DNA from: Yaniella flava
GTDB lineage: Bacteria; Actinomycetota; Actinomycetes; Actinomycetales; Micrococcaceae
Direction of reading: 5' to 3'
Assembly: GCF_039529295.1 (NCBI RefSeq)
Contig: NZ_BAAAMN010000019.1
Coordinates: 1 to 15,759 of the forward strand
DNA: 15,759 bases
In this document: one piece after another, positions 6,561 to 13,803 of the stretch
Numbering within the stretch: the first letter of the stretch is position 1
How the letters are laid out: each line of letters opens with the position of its first letter
Notes under the pieces: model-generated
Seen by the model: only the letters and a program-made list of their open reading frames with translations
Database searches by the model: none
What the model was told of the DNA's origin: nothing
Translations under genes and position numbers: made by a program

Positions 6561-8149
6561 GCAATTGGATGACGGGTCTTGAATCATTTTTGGACCCCAC
6601 CATATTAATTCTTACCCCTATCGGGGTATTGCTAGGTGCATTGATCGGGGCGGTACCTGGCCTGTCTGCCACCGTTGGTATTGCAATTTTCTTGCCGTTT
6701 ACTTTTGCACTGGACCCATTAGCGGGTCTTGTGCTTCTGCTCGGTATTTATAATGGGGCTTGTTACGCTGGCTCTATTCCAGCGATTTTGCTGCGAACTC
6801 CTGGGACGCCGGCTTCGGCAGCTACGGTGATCGATGGTTACTCGATGACTAAGAAAGGACAGGCCGGCCGTGCGCTGAGTATTTCGTTGGTTGCTTCGGT
6901 TATTGGTGGGTTGATCAGCACGCTGCTGATGATTTTTCTCGCACCGGTCGTTGCAGACTTTGCGTTAGGGTTCGGACCGGCTGAGTACTTTGCGCTTGCC
7001 GTCCTAGCGTTGGCAATCATCGCGTCCCTGGGTGAAGGTTCAATAGCCAAAGGGATCATCAGCGGTGCGATCGGGATTATGATCGCCATGGTCGGTTTGG
7101 ATGGAATTTCGGGATTCAACCGTTTTACTTTTGGTGTAGGCGACTTGTCTGCCGGGATTGAACTCGTCCCTCTTCTGGTAGGGCTTTTTGGTGCTGCCGA
7201 AGCCATCCGTCAGATTGAAGCAAGACTTACCGGTACCAATAGAGTTGCCAAGCTCGGTACCTTCAAGGTGGGGCGGGCGCGTTGGCGTTCTCTGTCGCCG
7301 CATATGGCAAGCGGGGGGTTGATCGGGTTCATAATTGGCATCCTCCCGGGGGTCGGCGGCGATATTGGCGGTTACATGGCATACAACGAATCACGACGAT
7401 TCGCTCGCACACACCGGTCCCGGTTCGGTAAGGGTGACCCTCGTGGAGTCGCGGCTGCGGAGTCAGCTAATAACTCGGCTCAGGTCGGTGGTCTCATTCC
7501 AACGTTGACGTTAGGGATTCCCGGGAACGCAGCGGCGGCCGTGTTGATGGGGGCTTTGCTGATCCAGGGGCTCCAGCCCGGGCCGCAACTGTTTACCGGA
7601 AGTCCTGACCTTGTGTATGGAACGTTTATTGCGCTTGTGGCGGGCTTTATCTTCCTGCTAGTCATCGGTATGTTCAGTATTCGGTTATGGGCTCAAGTCA
7701 TTCGTATCCCGCCAGCCTTGTTATGGCCGATGGTACTAGTGCTGACTGTCATTGGTGCGTACGCCGTTCGCACAAACCCCTTCGACGTGCTCGTAATGCT
7801 TATTGCAGGCGTCATTGGCTATCTCATGATGAAGACCGGTTGGCCGGTTGCACCTTTGTTGATTGGTGTTATCGTTGGGCCTTTGGCAGAGCAAAGCTAT
7901 CGCCGAGCCATGATCCAATCTGGGGGGAGCCTCGAGTGGGCATTAGAACCGATTCCTTTGGTTCTTCTTATTTTGGCCGTACTGTCAGTGGTTTACTCGG
8001 TTTGGCAAGCCAAACGCGATGTAGCGAAGAGTGTTGAGCCAAAGGTCGCTCCTCAGAGTCATAATCCGGCAAATCCTGAAGACGAAGTTTCAACTGAGGC
8101 GACAGCTCAGCAAAACACTGAACATGGCACAAATTCTTCCCCGGGGTAG
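6557..8149 (+). CDS. tctA: Tripartite tricarboxylate transporter, large permease subunit TctA
   Basis: Large membrane subunit of a cation-driven carboxylate importer, 530 residues with about 10-12 spans. The two family repeats are present: GAVPGLSATVGIAIFLPFTF (about 31-50) with SIPAILLRTPGTPASAATVI after it, and the second-half counterpart ILPGVGGDIGGYMAYNESRR with GGLIPTLTLGIPGNAAAAVL. The C-terminal 45 residues are hydrophilic and rich in Gln, Glu and Thr, an actinobacterial-style tail. The TTG at 6557 is chosen because GGAGGG (6543-6548) lies eight bases upstream and it overlaps the tctB stop; the ATG four codons later is the alternative. A strong hairpin lies 15 bases after the stop. Confidence 0.93.
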   Translation: MSNWMTGLESFLDPTILILTPIGVLLGALIGAVPGLSATVGIAIFLPFTFALDPLAGLVLLLGIYNGACYAGSIPAILLRTPGTPASAATVIDGYSMTKKGQAGRALSISLVASVIGGLISTLLMIFLAPVVADFALGFGPAEYFALAVLALAIIASLGEGSIAKGIISGAIGIMIAMVGLDGISGFNRFTFGVGDLSAGIELVPLLVGLFGAAEAIRQIEARLTGTNRVAKLGTFKVGRARWRSLSPHMASGGLIGFIIGILPGVGGDIGGYMAYNESRRFARTHRSRFGKGDPRGVAAAESANNSAQVGGLIPTLTLGIPGNAAAAVLMGALLIQGLQPGPQLFTGSPDLVYGTFIALVAGFIFLLVIGMFSIRLWAQVIRIPPALLWPMVLVLTVIGAYAVRTNPFDVLVMLIAGVIGYLMMKTGWPVAPLLIGVIVGPLAEQSYRRAMIQSGGSLEWALEPIPLVLLILAVLSVVYSVWQAKRDVAKSVEPKVAPQSHNPANPEDEVSTEATAQQNTEHGTNSSPG

Positions 8150-8164
8150 ATCATAATAAAGAGA

Positions 8165-8220
8165 CATCTCCCATAAGCCTACGTGCGCCCATTCTGATGG
8201 GCGAAGGTTTATGGGAGATG
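8165..8220. terminator. Large nested hairpin after tctA
   Basis: Arms 8165-8180 (CATCTCCCATAAGCCT) and 8205-8220 pair over 16 positions with a single G-U wobble. Inside them a second perfect 7-base stem (8186-8192 with 8197-8203) closes a TCTG loop. On the + strand no long T run follows; on the reverse strand TCTCTTTATT follows. It probably ends or limits the tct transcript, but may also act as an RNA-processing or stability element. Confidence 0.7.
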
Positions 8221-8251
8221 GTTCTGATGACGGGTTTGATTTTTGCAACCG

Positions 8252-8279
8252 TTGACAGGTCCGCTATGTTCCCTAGACA
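8252..8279 (+). promoter_or_regulatory. Candidate promoter of the YczE-like/SDR operon
   Basis: A perfect -35 box TTGACA at 8252-8257 is followed after 16 bases by TAGACA (8274-8279), a weak -10 box. It lies just after the hairpin and about 120 bases ahead of the next gene, where a new promoter is expected. Confidence 0.4.
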
Positions 8280-8398
8280 GGGCGGCTGAAAATAGAGAGA
8301 TAGAGAGGTGGAGGCCTTTCGCACGGTCAGTAGCACTCCCCTTCGTCGCAGTCGGGGAACCTTCTAAGGAAACTAAATACTGAAGGAATGAGCAGCCA

Positions 8399-9088
8399 AT
8401 GGTGTTTCAACACGTCCAAAGAACTATCATTTTTGTATCCGGCGTTTTTATCATGTCGTTCGGAATTGCAGTGGGGATTCGAGCTGACCTCGGAACCACC
8501 CCGCTAGCGTCTCTGCCCACGGTGTTATCTTTCGCGACACCGTTGAGTGTGGGCTGGTACATCGTCATTCTCAACATGATTTTCTTTTTATTGCAAGTTC
8601 TCATCTTGCGACGAAGGTTCACTAGAGTGCAGTTGATGCAAATTCCGATTACGTTCGTTTTCGGTTCTTTTGTCGATCTCAGTATGTACTTCACCCGGTG
8701 GATAGAACCCACGTCCTACCTAACACAATGGATTTGGGTTCTCGTTAGTGTCGTCCTTGTCGCTATCGGTGTTTACATTGAGACGTTACCGCGTCTCTCT
8801 TATCTGCCGGGCAACGGGGTCGTAGTGGCTCTTACGGTTGTGCAAAACCGGATCTCTTTCGGCTCGAATAAAATTATACTGGACGTGGTCCTCTTGATAA
8901 TTTCGGTTGCCGCTTCGCTGCTTCTTATGGGTGAATTAGCAGGAGTGCGTGAGGGGACCGTATTCTCTGCGGTTACTGTCGGTATCATTATCCCCATTGT
9001 CGAAGCTGTACACAAACGATTTCGTATTCGGCGGGCTGGAAGATCGTTCTCAGATCCATCCCCAGGAATAACTCTAAATACTTTGTAG
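8399..9088 (+). CDS. YczE/YyaS/YitT-like integral membrane protein (DUF6198-type)
   Basis: A 229-residue protein with five or so hydrophobic segments. The N-terminal FGIAVGIRADLGTTPLASLP stretch matches the AxLGxxPxxxxP motif of the YczE/YitT-like family; a second conserved-looking segment, LPGNGVVVALTVVQNRISFG, contains the usual PG-G turn. The biochemical function of the family is not established. Members often sit beside transporters or regulators, so a transport or accessory role is only a guess. The ATG at 8399 has AAGGA at 8383-8387, 11 bases upstream. It is the first gene after the tctA hairpin, and the next gene starts 11 bases after its stop, so it leads an operon with the dehydrogenases. 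A second import or export path for a pathway intermediate would fit. Confidence 0.75.
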   Translation: MVFQHVQRTIIFVSGVFIMSFGIAVGIRADLGTTPLASLPTVLSFATPLSVGWYIVILNMIFFLLQVLILRRRFTRVQLMQIPITFVFGSFVDLSMYFTRWIEPTSYLTQWIWVLVSVVLVAIGVYIETLPRLSYLPGNGVVVALTVVQNRISFGSNKIILDVVLLIISVAASLLLMGELAGVREGTVFSAVTVGIIIPIVEAVHKRFRIRRAGRSFSDPSPGITLNTL

Positions 9089-9099
9089 GTAGGTTTAGA

Positions 9100-9885
9100 A
9101 TGATTGAAAAACAGGTCGCAATCGTCTCCGGCGGTGCCGGTGGTATCGGGAGTGCTGTGAGTAGCCGCTTGGCGTTGCTCGGTTATACTGTTATTGTTGC
9201 CGATACATCGGCAAAAGAGGCTCAACAGGTCGTCGAATCACTCACTTCGATGAAAGGCCAAGAGCATCGGGTCGTGATCGGCGACCTCACGCAATTGGAA
9301 ACCAATCAACGGGCGGCTGAGGTTGCTGCAGCATGCGGCACGGTCACTGCACTCGTCAATGCTGTAGGGATATCACCTAAGCGATCCGGTGAGAAGATTA
9401 ACTTTTTCGACATTTCACCTGATCTCTGGGATCAAGTCATGGCCGTCAATGTAAAAGCGCCATTCATGCTGATTCAACAGGCGCATGCATACATGCCAAC
9501 GGATGGGTCTGCTTCGATTGTGAATTTGCTTTCGATTACGTCCAAGCTCGGATCCGGCGGCCTGTCGACTGATACATTTCAACCCCAGCTTCCCTCAACA
9601 GCGGCTTATGCAGCGTCGAAGGCGGCTTTGCAAAATATGACTGCAACACTGTCTCGGGAGCTTTCATCTTTCAGTATCCGGGTCAATGGAGTGGCGCCTG
9701 GTCTGATTTGGACAGAAATGACTGAGGAAACACTGGTTGAATCTGAGGTTTCATCGCAGATCCCTATGGGCCGATTTGGTACGACAAAGGAAGTCGTTGA
9801 CGCTATCGAGTTCCTGCTCAGTGAAAAGTCCACGTACATCAACGGGGCAAGTATTGACATCAATGGTGCTTGGTATACTTGTTAG
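9100..9885 (+). CDS. Short-chain dehydrogenase/reductase (SDR) 1
   Basis: A classical 261-residue SDR that oxidises or reduces an alcohol/ketone with a nicotinamide cofactor. The cofactor motif GGAGGIG is at 11-17; Asp35 after the second strand points to NAD(H) over NADP(H). Asp62 follows in VVIGDL. The catalytic set is present: Asn117, Ser145, Tyr170 and Lys174 (YAASK). The usual NNAG is changed to NAVG (87-90). A roughly 25-residue stretch between Ser145 and Tyr170 (KLGSGGLSTDTFQPQLPS) is longer than in most SDRs and may shape the substrate site. It starts 11 bases after the YczE-like gene with a weak AGGTAGG ribosome site. Substrate unknown; oxidation of a ring hydroxyl is likely from context. 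Confidence 0.88.
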   Translation: MIEKQVAIVSGGAGGIGSAVSSRLALLGYTVIVADTSAKEAQQVVESLTSMKGQEHRVVIGDLTQLETNQRAAEVAAACGTVTALVNAVGISPKRSGEKINFFDISPDLWDQVMAVNVKAPFMLIQQAHAYMPTDGSASIVNLLSITSKLGSGGLSTDTFQPQLPSTAAYAASKAALQNMTATLSRELSSFSIRVNGVAPGLIWTEMTEETLVESEVSSQIPMGRFGTTKEVVDAIEFLLSEKSTYINGASIDINGAWYTC

Positions 9886-10002
9886 CATGTGTCGCCGGAC
9901 TTGGACGCATTTCGGATCAGTTATTTATGCACTGCCGAAGGAAAATGTTCCATTCAATGACTTTTGGTTCTTCTGGGGCCCTGTAGCAAGTAGGTTAAGG
10001 TC

Positions 10003-10761
10003 ATGTTATTTGGATCACAAAGAGTTTTAGATAAGGTAATTTTGATCACCGGCGCAGCCTCCGGGATGGGGGCTTCTCACGTGCGTATTTTGACTTCGCA
10101 GGGTGCCATGGTTGTGGTGGCGGATATTGACGAGCGTGCTGGTAAGGCGCTTTGTGAAGAAGTTGGTGAAGACCGGTCTCTGTTCGTCGCGCTGGATGTC
10201 ACCGACTATAAAGGTTGGGAAGCGGCTATTGATGCTACGGTCAGACGATTTGGGAAACTTGATGTATTGATAAATAACGCAGGAATTTTTTCGTCAGGCT
10301 CCGTGGAAACGGCTTCTCTAGCTGACTGGGATAAGACCCTCGCAATTGATTTAACTGGAACGTTTTATGGCATGAAAGCTGCGATCCCGGAGCTTAGAAA
10401 GAATCCCACATCATCAATTATCAATATCTCGTCGATTGCTGGGGTTACGGGTTTCAAGAATCGCGCAGTCTATTCTGCAGCGAAGTGGGGCATTCAAGGG
10501 CTTACGAAGACTTCGGCGCTGGATTTTGGTTTTGAGAAAATCCGAGTCAACTCAATTCACCCCGGCAGCGTGGAAACGCCGTTGACCGCGGACCTTGACA
10601 GAGGCCTTGGCCAGGTTCCACTGGGGAGAGCAGCGCAGGTTGAGGAGGTTTCCCACTTGGTTGTATATCTGGCATCAGACGAATCCACCTTCACGACGGG
10701 TGCTTCTTTTGTGATTGATGGCGGTGAAACGGCGGGCAATAACTTGCGAGACGATCAATAG
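10003..10761 (+). CDS. Short-chain dehydrogenase/reductase (SDR) 2, hydroxysteroid dehydrogenase-like
   Basis: A 252-residue classical SDR. Cofactor motif TGAASGMG at 16-23, Asp41 (VVADID) for NAD(H), Asp65 (LDV), NNAG at 91-94, Ser143/Ser144, and Tyr157 with Lys161 (YSAAK). The helix that normally supplies the catalytic Asn reads AIDLTGTFYGMKAA with Asp in place of Asn, as often seen in the 3-alpha/20-beta-hydroxysteroid dehydrogenase-type branch. It differs clearly from SDR 1 and is not a recent duplicate. The start at 10003 has AAGG just upstream; a gap of 117 bases separates it from SDR 1, with no terminator seen. Likely oxidises a cyclic alcohol to the ketone that the flavoproteins downstream could desaturate; the substrate is inferred from context only. 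Confidence 0.88.
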   Translation: MLFGSQRVLDKVILITGAASGMGASHVRILTSQGAMVVVADIDERAGKALCEEVGEDRSLFVALDVTDYKGWEAAIDATVRRFGKLDVLINNAGIFSSGSVETASLADWDKTLAIDLTGTFYGMKAAIPELRKNPTSSIINISSIAGVTGFKNRAVYSAAKWGIQGLTKTSALDFGFEKIRVNSIHPGSVETPLTADLDRGLGQVPLGRAAQVEEVSHLVVYLASDESTFTTGASFVIDGGETAGNNLRDDQ

Positions 10762-10845
10762 GTTTTCGATCGCATTTTGCGGAAGAAGTCAAAAACTCGC
10801 TGTGAAATTCTTAGTCATCGAGTAGATAAGGATGCAGGAAAACAT

Positions 10846-11658
10846 ATGGCAAACTCTTCTTCTGGGGAGTCGCTGATCAGTCGAGCCGTCCGTGTGCTTG
10901 GCGCACTATCTGACCAAAAGACGAAAGGTAAAAACGTTCGCGAGACTGCTCGTCTTGCAGGCCTGCCTGTATCTACCACTCACCGTATTTTATCTGAATT
11001 AGAGGTAGAAGGGTTGGTTTCCCGAGATCCTGCGGGGGGCGGGTGGCGGCATGGCACCCGGTTGTGGGAAATGGTGCGAAAAGGTGCACCGCTTGAAGGG
11101 CTCCGTGAAGCATCGGTACCAGCCATGGAAGACCTGGTTGCGAGTTTCGAAGTTCACGTATCGTTAGGCGTTCTAGATCGTAACGAGGTGCTATATATTG
11201 AACGATTCGCACCACACGAACTTACTAAGAATATTTCTGCTGTCGCAGGGCGGTTGGCTGTTCATGCCACATCGGCTGGACTGGCTCTGATGGCAAGTGC
11301 ATCAGTTTCAGAACAAGCTCTCTTGCTGAGTAGAAACCTGGAGAAGTTCACCGCTTCTACGTCCACCAACCCCAATGAATTGCGCCGTCATTTGGCGCAA
11401 ATTAGACGCGATGGTTTTTGTGTGTCAGCTGGGACAGTTATTCAGGAATCAACTGGCATATCCGTGCCAATTTTTGGCGGAGCAGGGAACGCGATTGCTG
11501 CCCTAAGCGTTATCGTTCCAATCGAGGAAGAAAATGTTGAAAGGTATGTCCCGCACCTAAAGTTTGCTTCTAAGGCCATTCAACGTCACCTCGGGATTGA
11601 ACCCAACCGCGGGGTTGAATTTGCTCGTAGAACAACCTCTGCTCCAGCTTACCCCTGA
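10846..11658 (+). CDS. IclR-family transcriptional regulator
   Basis: A 270-residue DNA-binding regulator. The N-terminal winged helix-turn-helix spans about 30-58 (NVRETARLAGLPVSTTHRIL then SELEVEGLV), followed by a wing with YRHG-type sequence and a C-terminal effector domain (about 85-260). The latter has the typical VHVSLGVLDRNEVLYIERF and VAGRLAVHATSAGLALMA segments and the GISVPIFG loop that closes over small carboxylic ligands. The ATG at 10846 is preferred because AGGA lies six bases upstream and the protein then begins just ahead of the helix-turn-helix; a longer frame from a TTG at 10777 adds 23 basic, unlikely residues. IclR proteins often control aromatic or alicyclic acid catabolism. 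It lies between the SDR genes and the flavoproteins; palindromes ahead of 11768 and 5062 are candidate targets. Confidence 0.9.
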   Translation: MANSSSGESLISRAVRVLGALSDQKTKGKNVRETARLAGLPVSTTHRILSELEVEGLVSRDPAGGGWRHGTRLWEMVRKGAPLEGLREASVPAMEDLVASFEVHVSLGVLDRNEVLYIERFAPHELTKNISAVAGRLAVHATSAGLALMASASVSEQALLLSRNLEKFTASTSTNPNELRRHLAQIRRDGFCVSAGTVIQESTGISVPIFGGAGNAIAALSVIVPIEEENVERYVPHLKFASKAIQRHLGIEPNRGVEFARRTTSAPAYP

Positions 11659-11689
11659 GTATACTGCGCTCTACGACAGCGATTGTATT

Positions 11690-11703
11690 ATTCAACGGAA
11701 CAC
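11690..11703. promoter_or_regulatory. Shared promoter motif, copy 2 (ATTCAACGGAACAC)
   Basis: 13 of 14 bases match the copy at 4887-4900 upstream of tctC. It overlaps a TATTAT box at 11686-11691 that could be a -10 element without a clear -35. GTGCGTCT at 11711-11718 also occurs ahead of tctC at 4812-4819. Confidence 0.4.
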
Positions 11704-11728
11704 CTCCCGCGTGCGTCTTGTCTATGTT

Positions 11729-11746
11729 GCATGATGTAAATCATGC
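11729..11746. promoter_or_regulatory. Inverted repeat GCATGAT-N4-ATCATGC, operator candidate
   Basis: Perfect 7-base arms with GTAA between them, eight bases ahead of the ribosome site of the first flavoprotein gene. The position suits a repressor operator. The IclR protein encoded just upstream is the obvious candidate binder (inference). Confidence 0.5.
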
Positions 11747-11767
11747 GTATACGAAAGGTTGTTAATA

Positions 11768-13444
11768 TTGAAACTTTTGGATAATCGGGAACTCTCGACA
11801 AAATATGACATGGTGGTTGTTGGATCGGGCGCCGCTGGGCTAACTGCTGCTGCAACGGCGGCTCAAGCAGGGCTTGATGTATTGGTTTTGGAGAAATCTC
11901 CTCTATTGGGTGGCACTTCGGCGGTATCTGGTGGCATGCTCTGGATCGTGGCTAATCATCACGCGAAGGAATACGGTATTGAAGACTCGAAGGCAGCAGG
12001 ACGTGCATACGTTGAGGCGGCCTCTCGTGGAAGAGGCCGCACGGAACTATTAGATTCAGCGGTAGACCAAGGCGACGACATGCTGGTTTTCTTAGAGGCA
12101 AAGCTGGGCGTTGATTTTATCTTTCTGGACAATTTTCCAGATTACCGCCAAGACTTGCCGGGTGCGGCAACAGGAGGACGAACCGTTGAGCCTCAACTGT
12201 TCAACTACCACGCAGAACTTGGTGGATTTGCAGACCTTATACGTACTGATGGACGCTACCCATTCACCATGGAAGAGTATGAAGCATGGGGTGCTTTCAC
12301 CCGTTTTCCCTGGGATGAATTGCAGGAGCGCATGGAAGATGGGGTGGCGGCGAAAGGTCACGCCTTAGTGTCGATGCTGGTGGCAGCGTGTCGTCGTTTT
12401 GGAGTGACTTTCGCTGTGAATGCAGCAGCGGAACGTCTTCGGACTGAGGACGGTAAGGTTTCAGGCGTGGTCACAGCCGATCGTCAGGAGATTACTGCTG
12501 ATGCTGTGATGTTAGCGTCTGGGGGTTTTGAGTGGGATCGTGAATTGGCTGATTCGATGCTTGCTTCGCGTTTGTATGCCGTGTGTTCACCGCCGTCTAA
12601 TACTGGTGATGGATTGAAAATGGCCCAGCGGATTGGTGCGGCGATGCGAGGTACGCGTGAGGCTTGGTGGGCGCCGATGTCGTTTACTGGGGGGACTCGT
12701 GATGGTGCTGCGATTGGTTCGTTACTGCGTTTTGAGCGTCAGGGACCGGGCTCTATTATGGTCAATCGACATGGTAAGAGGTTCGCTAATGAAGCGCAGA
12801 ATTATAATGATCTCGCACGGTCTTTACAGTCTTGGGATTCCGCGAATAATCAAACGTTGAACACGCCGGTTCATGTTGTGTTTGATCAGTCGTATTTGGA
12901 GCGTTATGGCATTTTGGATCATCGCGCGGGTCAGGCCACGCCTGATTATTTATACGAGGCTGCAACGCTAACTGAGTTGGCAGACAAGTTATGTGTGCCC
13001 GCGGATGCTTTGGTTACTACTGTTGAGCGATTCAATGCCCTGGCGCTTATCGGGGTGGATGGAGATTTCGGGCGCGGTAACAGTGAGTATGACCGTTATT
13101 GGGGGGATGCGAATTCTTCGTGGCCAAATCCCTCCTTGGGTCCGTTGCAGTATGGGCCGTATTATGCGCTTGAAGTGGTCAATGGGGCGTTTGGTACCAG
13201 CGGCGGTGTGGGCACGGACGGTACTGGCGGTGTTGTTGATGTTGACGGGCAGCGAATCGAAGGGCTCTATGCGGCAGGCAATGTTGCAGATTCTCCGTAT
13301 GCGGCTGGCTATCCGGGTGCCGGTGCGACGCTGGGGCCGCTGATGACCATGGCTTATCTTGCGGGGAAAGACATTGCAGCACGAAATGCTCTGCAGGCTA
13401 CCGGCTCGGGGACTCACTCTGCGGGGCAAGGGGTTGATGTTTGA
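11768..13444 (+). CDS. KstD/fumarate reductase-type FAD-dependent oxidoreductase 1
   Basis: A 558-residue flavoprotein of the FAD_binding_2 superfamily (3-ketosteroid delta-1-dehydrogenase, fumarate reductase flavoprotein). The N-terminal dinucleotide fold has GSGAAG at 19-24 and Glu42 for the FAD ribose, followed by LLGGTSAVSGGMLW. Near the middle, IMVNRHGKRFANEAQNY is the family's conserved Arg-containing loop. The C-terminus has YGPYYALEV (about 462-470), whose second tyrosine pair matches the KstD catalytic Tyr region, then GLYAAGNVADS and GYPGAGATLGP (about 514-524), the C-terminal FAD-binding signature. Such enzymes desaturate a C-C bond next to a ketone. The TTG at 11768 is chosen because AAAGG (11754-11758) lies nine bases upstream; the TTG at 11759 is too close. 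Its stop overlaps the Dabb start. A steroid substrate is possible, but no steroid genes are nearby. Confidence 0.88.
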   Translation: MKLLDNRELSTKYDMVVVGSGAAGLTAAATAAQAGLDVLVLEKSPLLGGTSAVSGGMLWIVANHHAKEYGIEDSKAAGRAYVEAASRGRGRTELLDSAVDQGDDMLVFLEAKLGVDFIFLDNFPDYRQDLPGAATGGRTVEPQLFNYHAELGGFADLIRTDGRYPFTMEEYEAWGAFTRFPWDELQERMEDGVAAKGHALVSMLVAACRRFGVTFAVNAAAERLRTEDGKVSGVVTADRQEITADAVMLASGGFEWDRELADSMLASRLYAVCSPPSNTGDGLKMAQRIGAAMRGTREAWWAPMSFTGGTRDGAAIGSLLRFERQGPGSIMVNRHGKRFANEAQNYNDLARSLQSWDSANNQTLNTPVHVVFDQSYLERYGILDHRAGQATPDYLYEAATLTELADKLCVPADALVTTVERFNALALIGVDGDFGRGNSEYDRYWGDANSSWPNPSLGPLQYGPYYALEVVNGAFGTSGGVGTDGTGGVVDVDGQRIEGLYAAGNVADSPYAAGYPGAGATLGPLMTMAYLAGKDIAARNALQATGSGTHSAGQGVDV

Positions 13445-13752
13445 TGATTCGTCATATTGTGATGTTTCGTTGGAAGGCCTCGTTTACTGACGACATTCGC
13501 CAACAGTGGGTTAGGGGTCTTGAGGGGATGATCGGCAATATACCTGGGATGATCCAGCTGGTACATGGTGCTGACATTCTGAAAACCGAGAGGTCGTGGG
13601 ATCATGTGATCATCGCGGATTTTGAATCAGCGAGGGCATTGGAAATTTACAATACGCATCCGCTTCACGAGGCGATCAAACCGTATTCGCTACCCAACGT
13701 CGAAGATCTTGCGTATGTCGATTTTGAAATTCCGGAAAAGAGGACTTCGTGA
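13444..13752 (+). CDS. Dabb (stress-responsive A/B barrel) family protein
   Basis: A 102-residue single-domain dimeric alpha-beta barrel protein beginning with the family pattern MIRHIVMFRWK. His4, His54 (DHVIIADF), Tyr69, His72 and His75 (YNTHPLH) have the order and, for the last three, the exact spacing of the Tyr-x-x-His-Pro-x-His set of olivetolic acid cyclase, a Dabb enzyme that uses that Tyr and the last His for aldol cyclisation. The set is common in the family, so it supports a small-molecule enzyme role without fixing the reaction. The ATG at 13444 overlaps the preceding TGA (TGATG), with AAGGGG just upstream, which means tight translational coupling to flavoprotein 1. Probable role: isomerising, cyclising or dehydrating the flavoprotein's product. 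Confidence 0.87.
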   Translation: MIRHIVMFRWKASFTDDIRQQWVRGLEGMIGNIPGMIQLVHGADILKTERSWDHVIIADFESARALEIYNTHPLHEAIKPYSLPNVEDLAYVDFEIPEKRTS

Positions 13753-13803
13753 AAACGGGTGTCGTCATTGTTAATTTAAGCATCCAAAGTAGGAGTAATT
13801 TTT

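Noticed and set aside
10777..10845. N-terminal extension of the IclR protein from TTG
   Set aside because: The ATG at 10846 has a better ribosome site and gives a standard IclR N-terminus.
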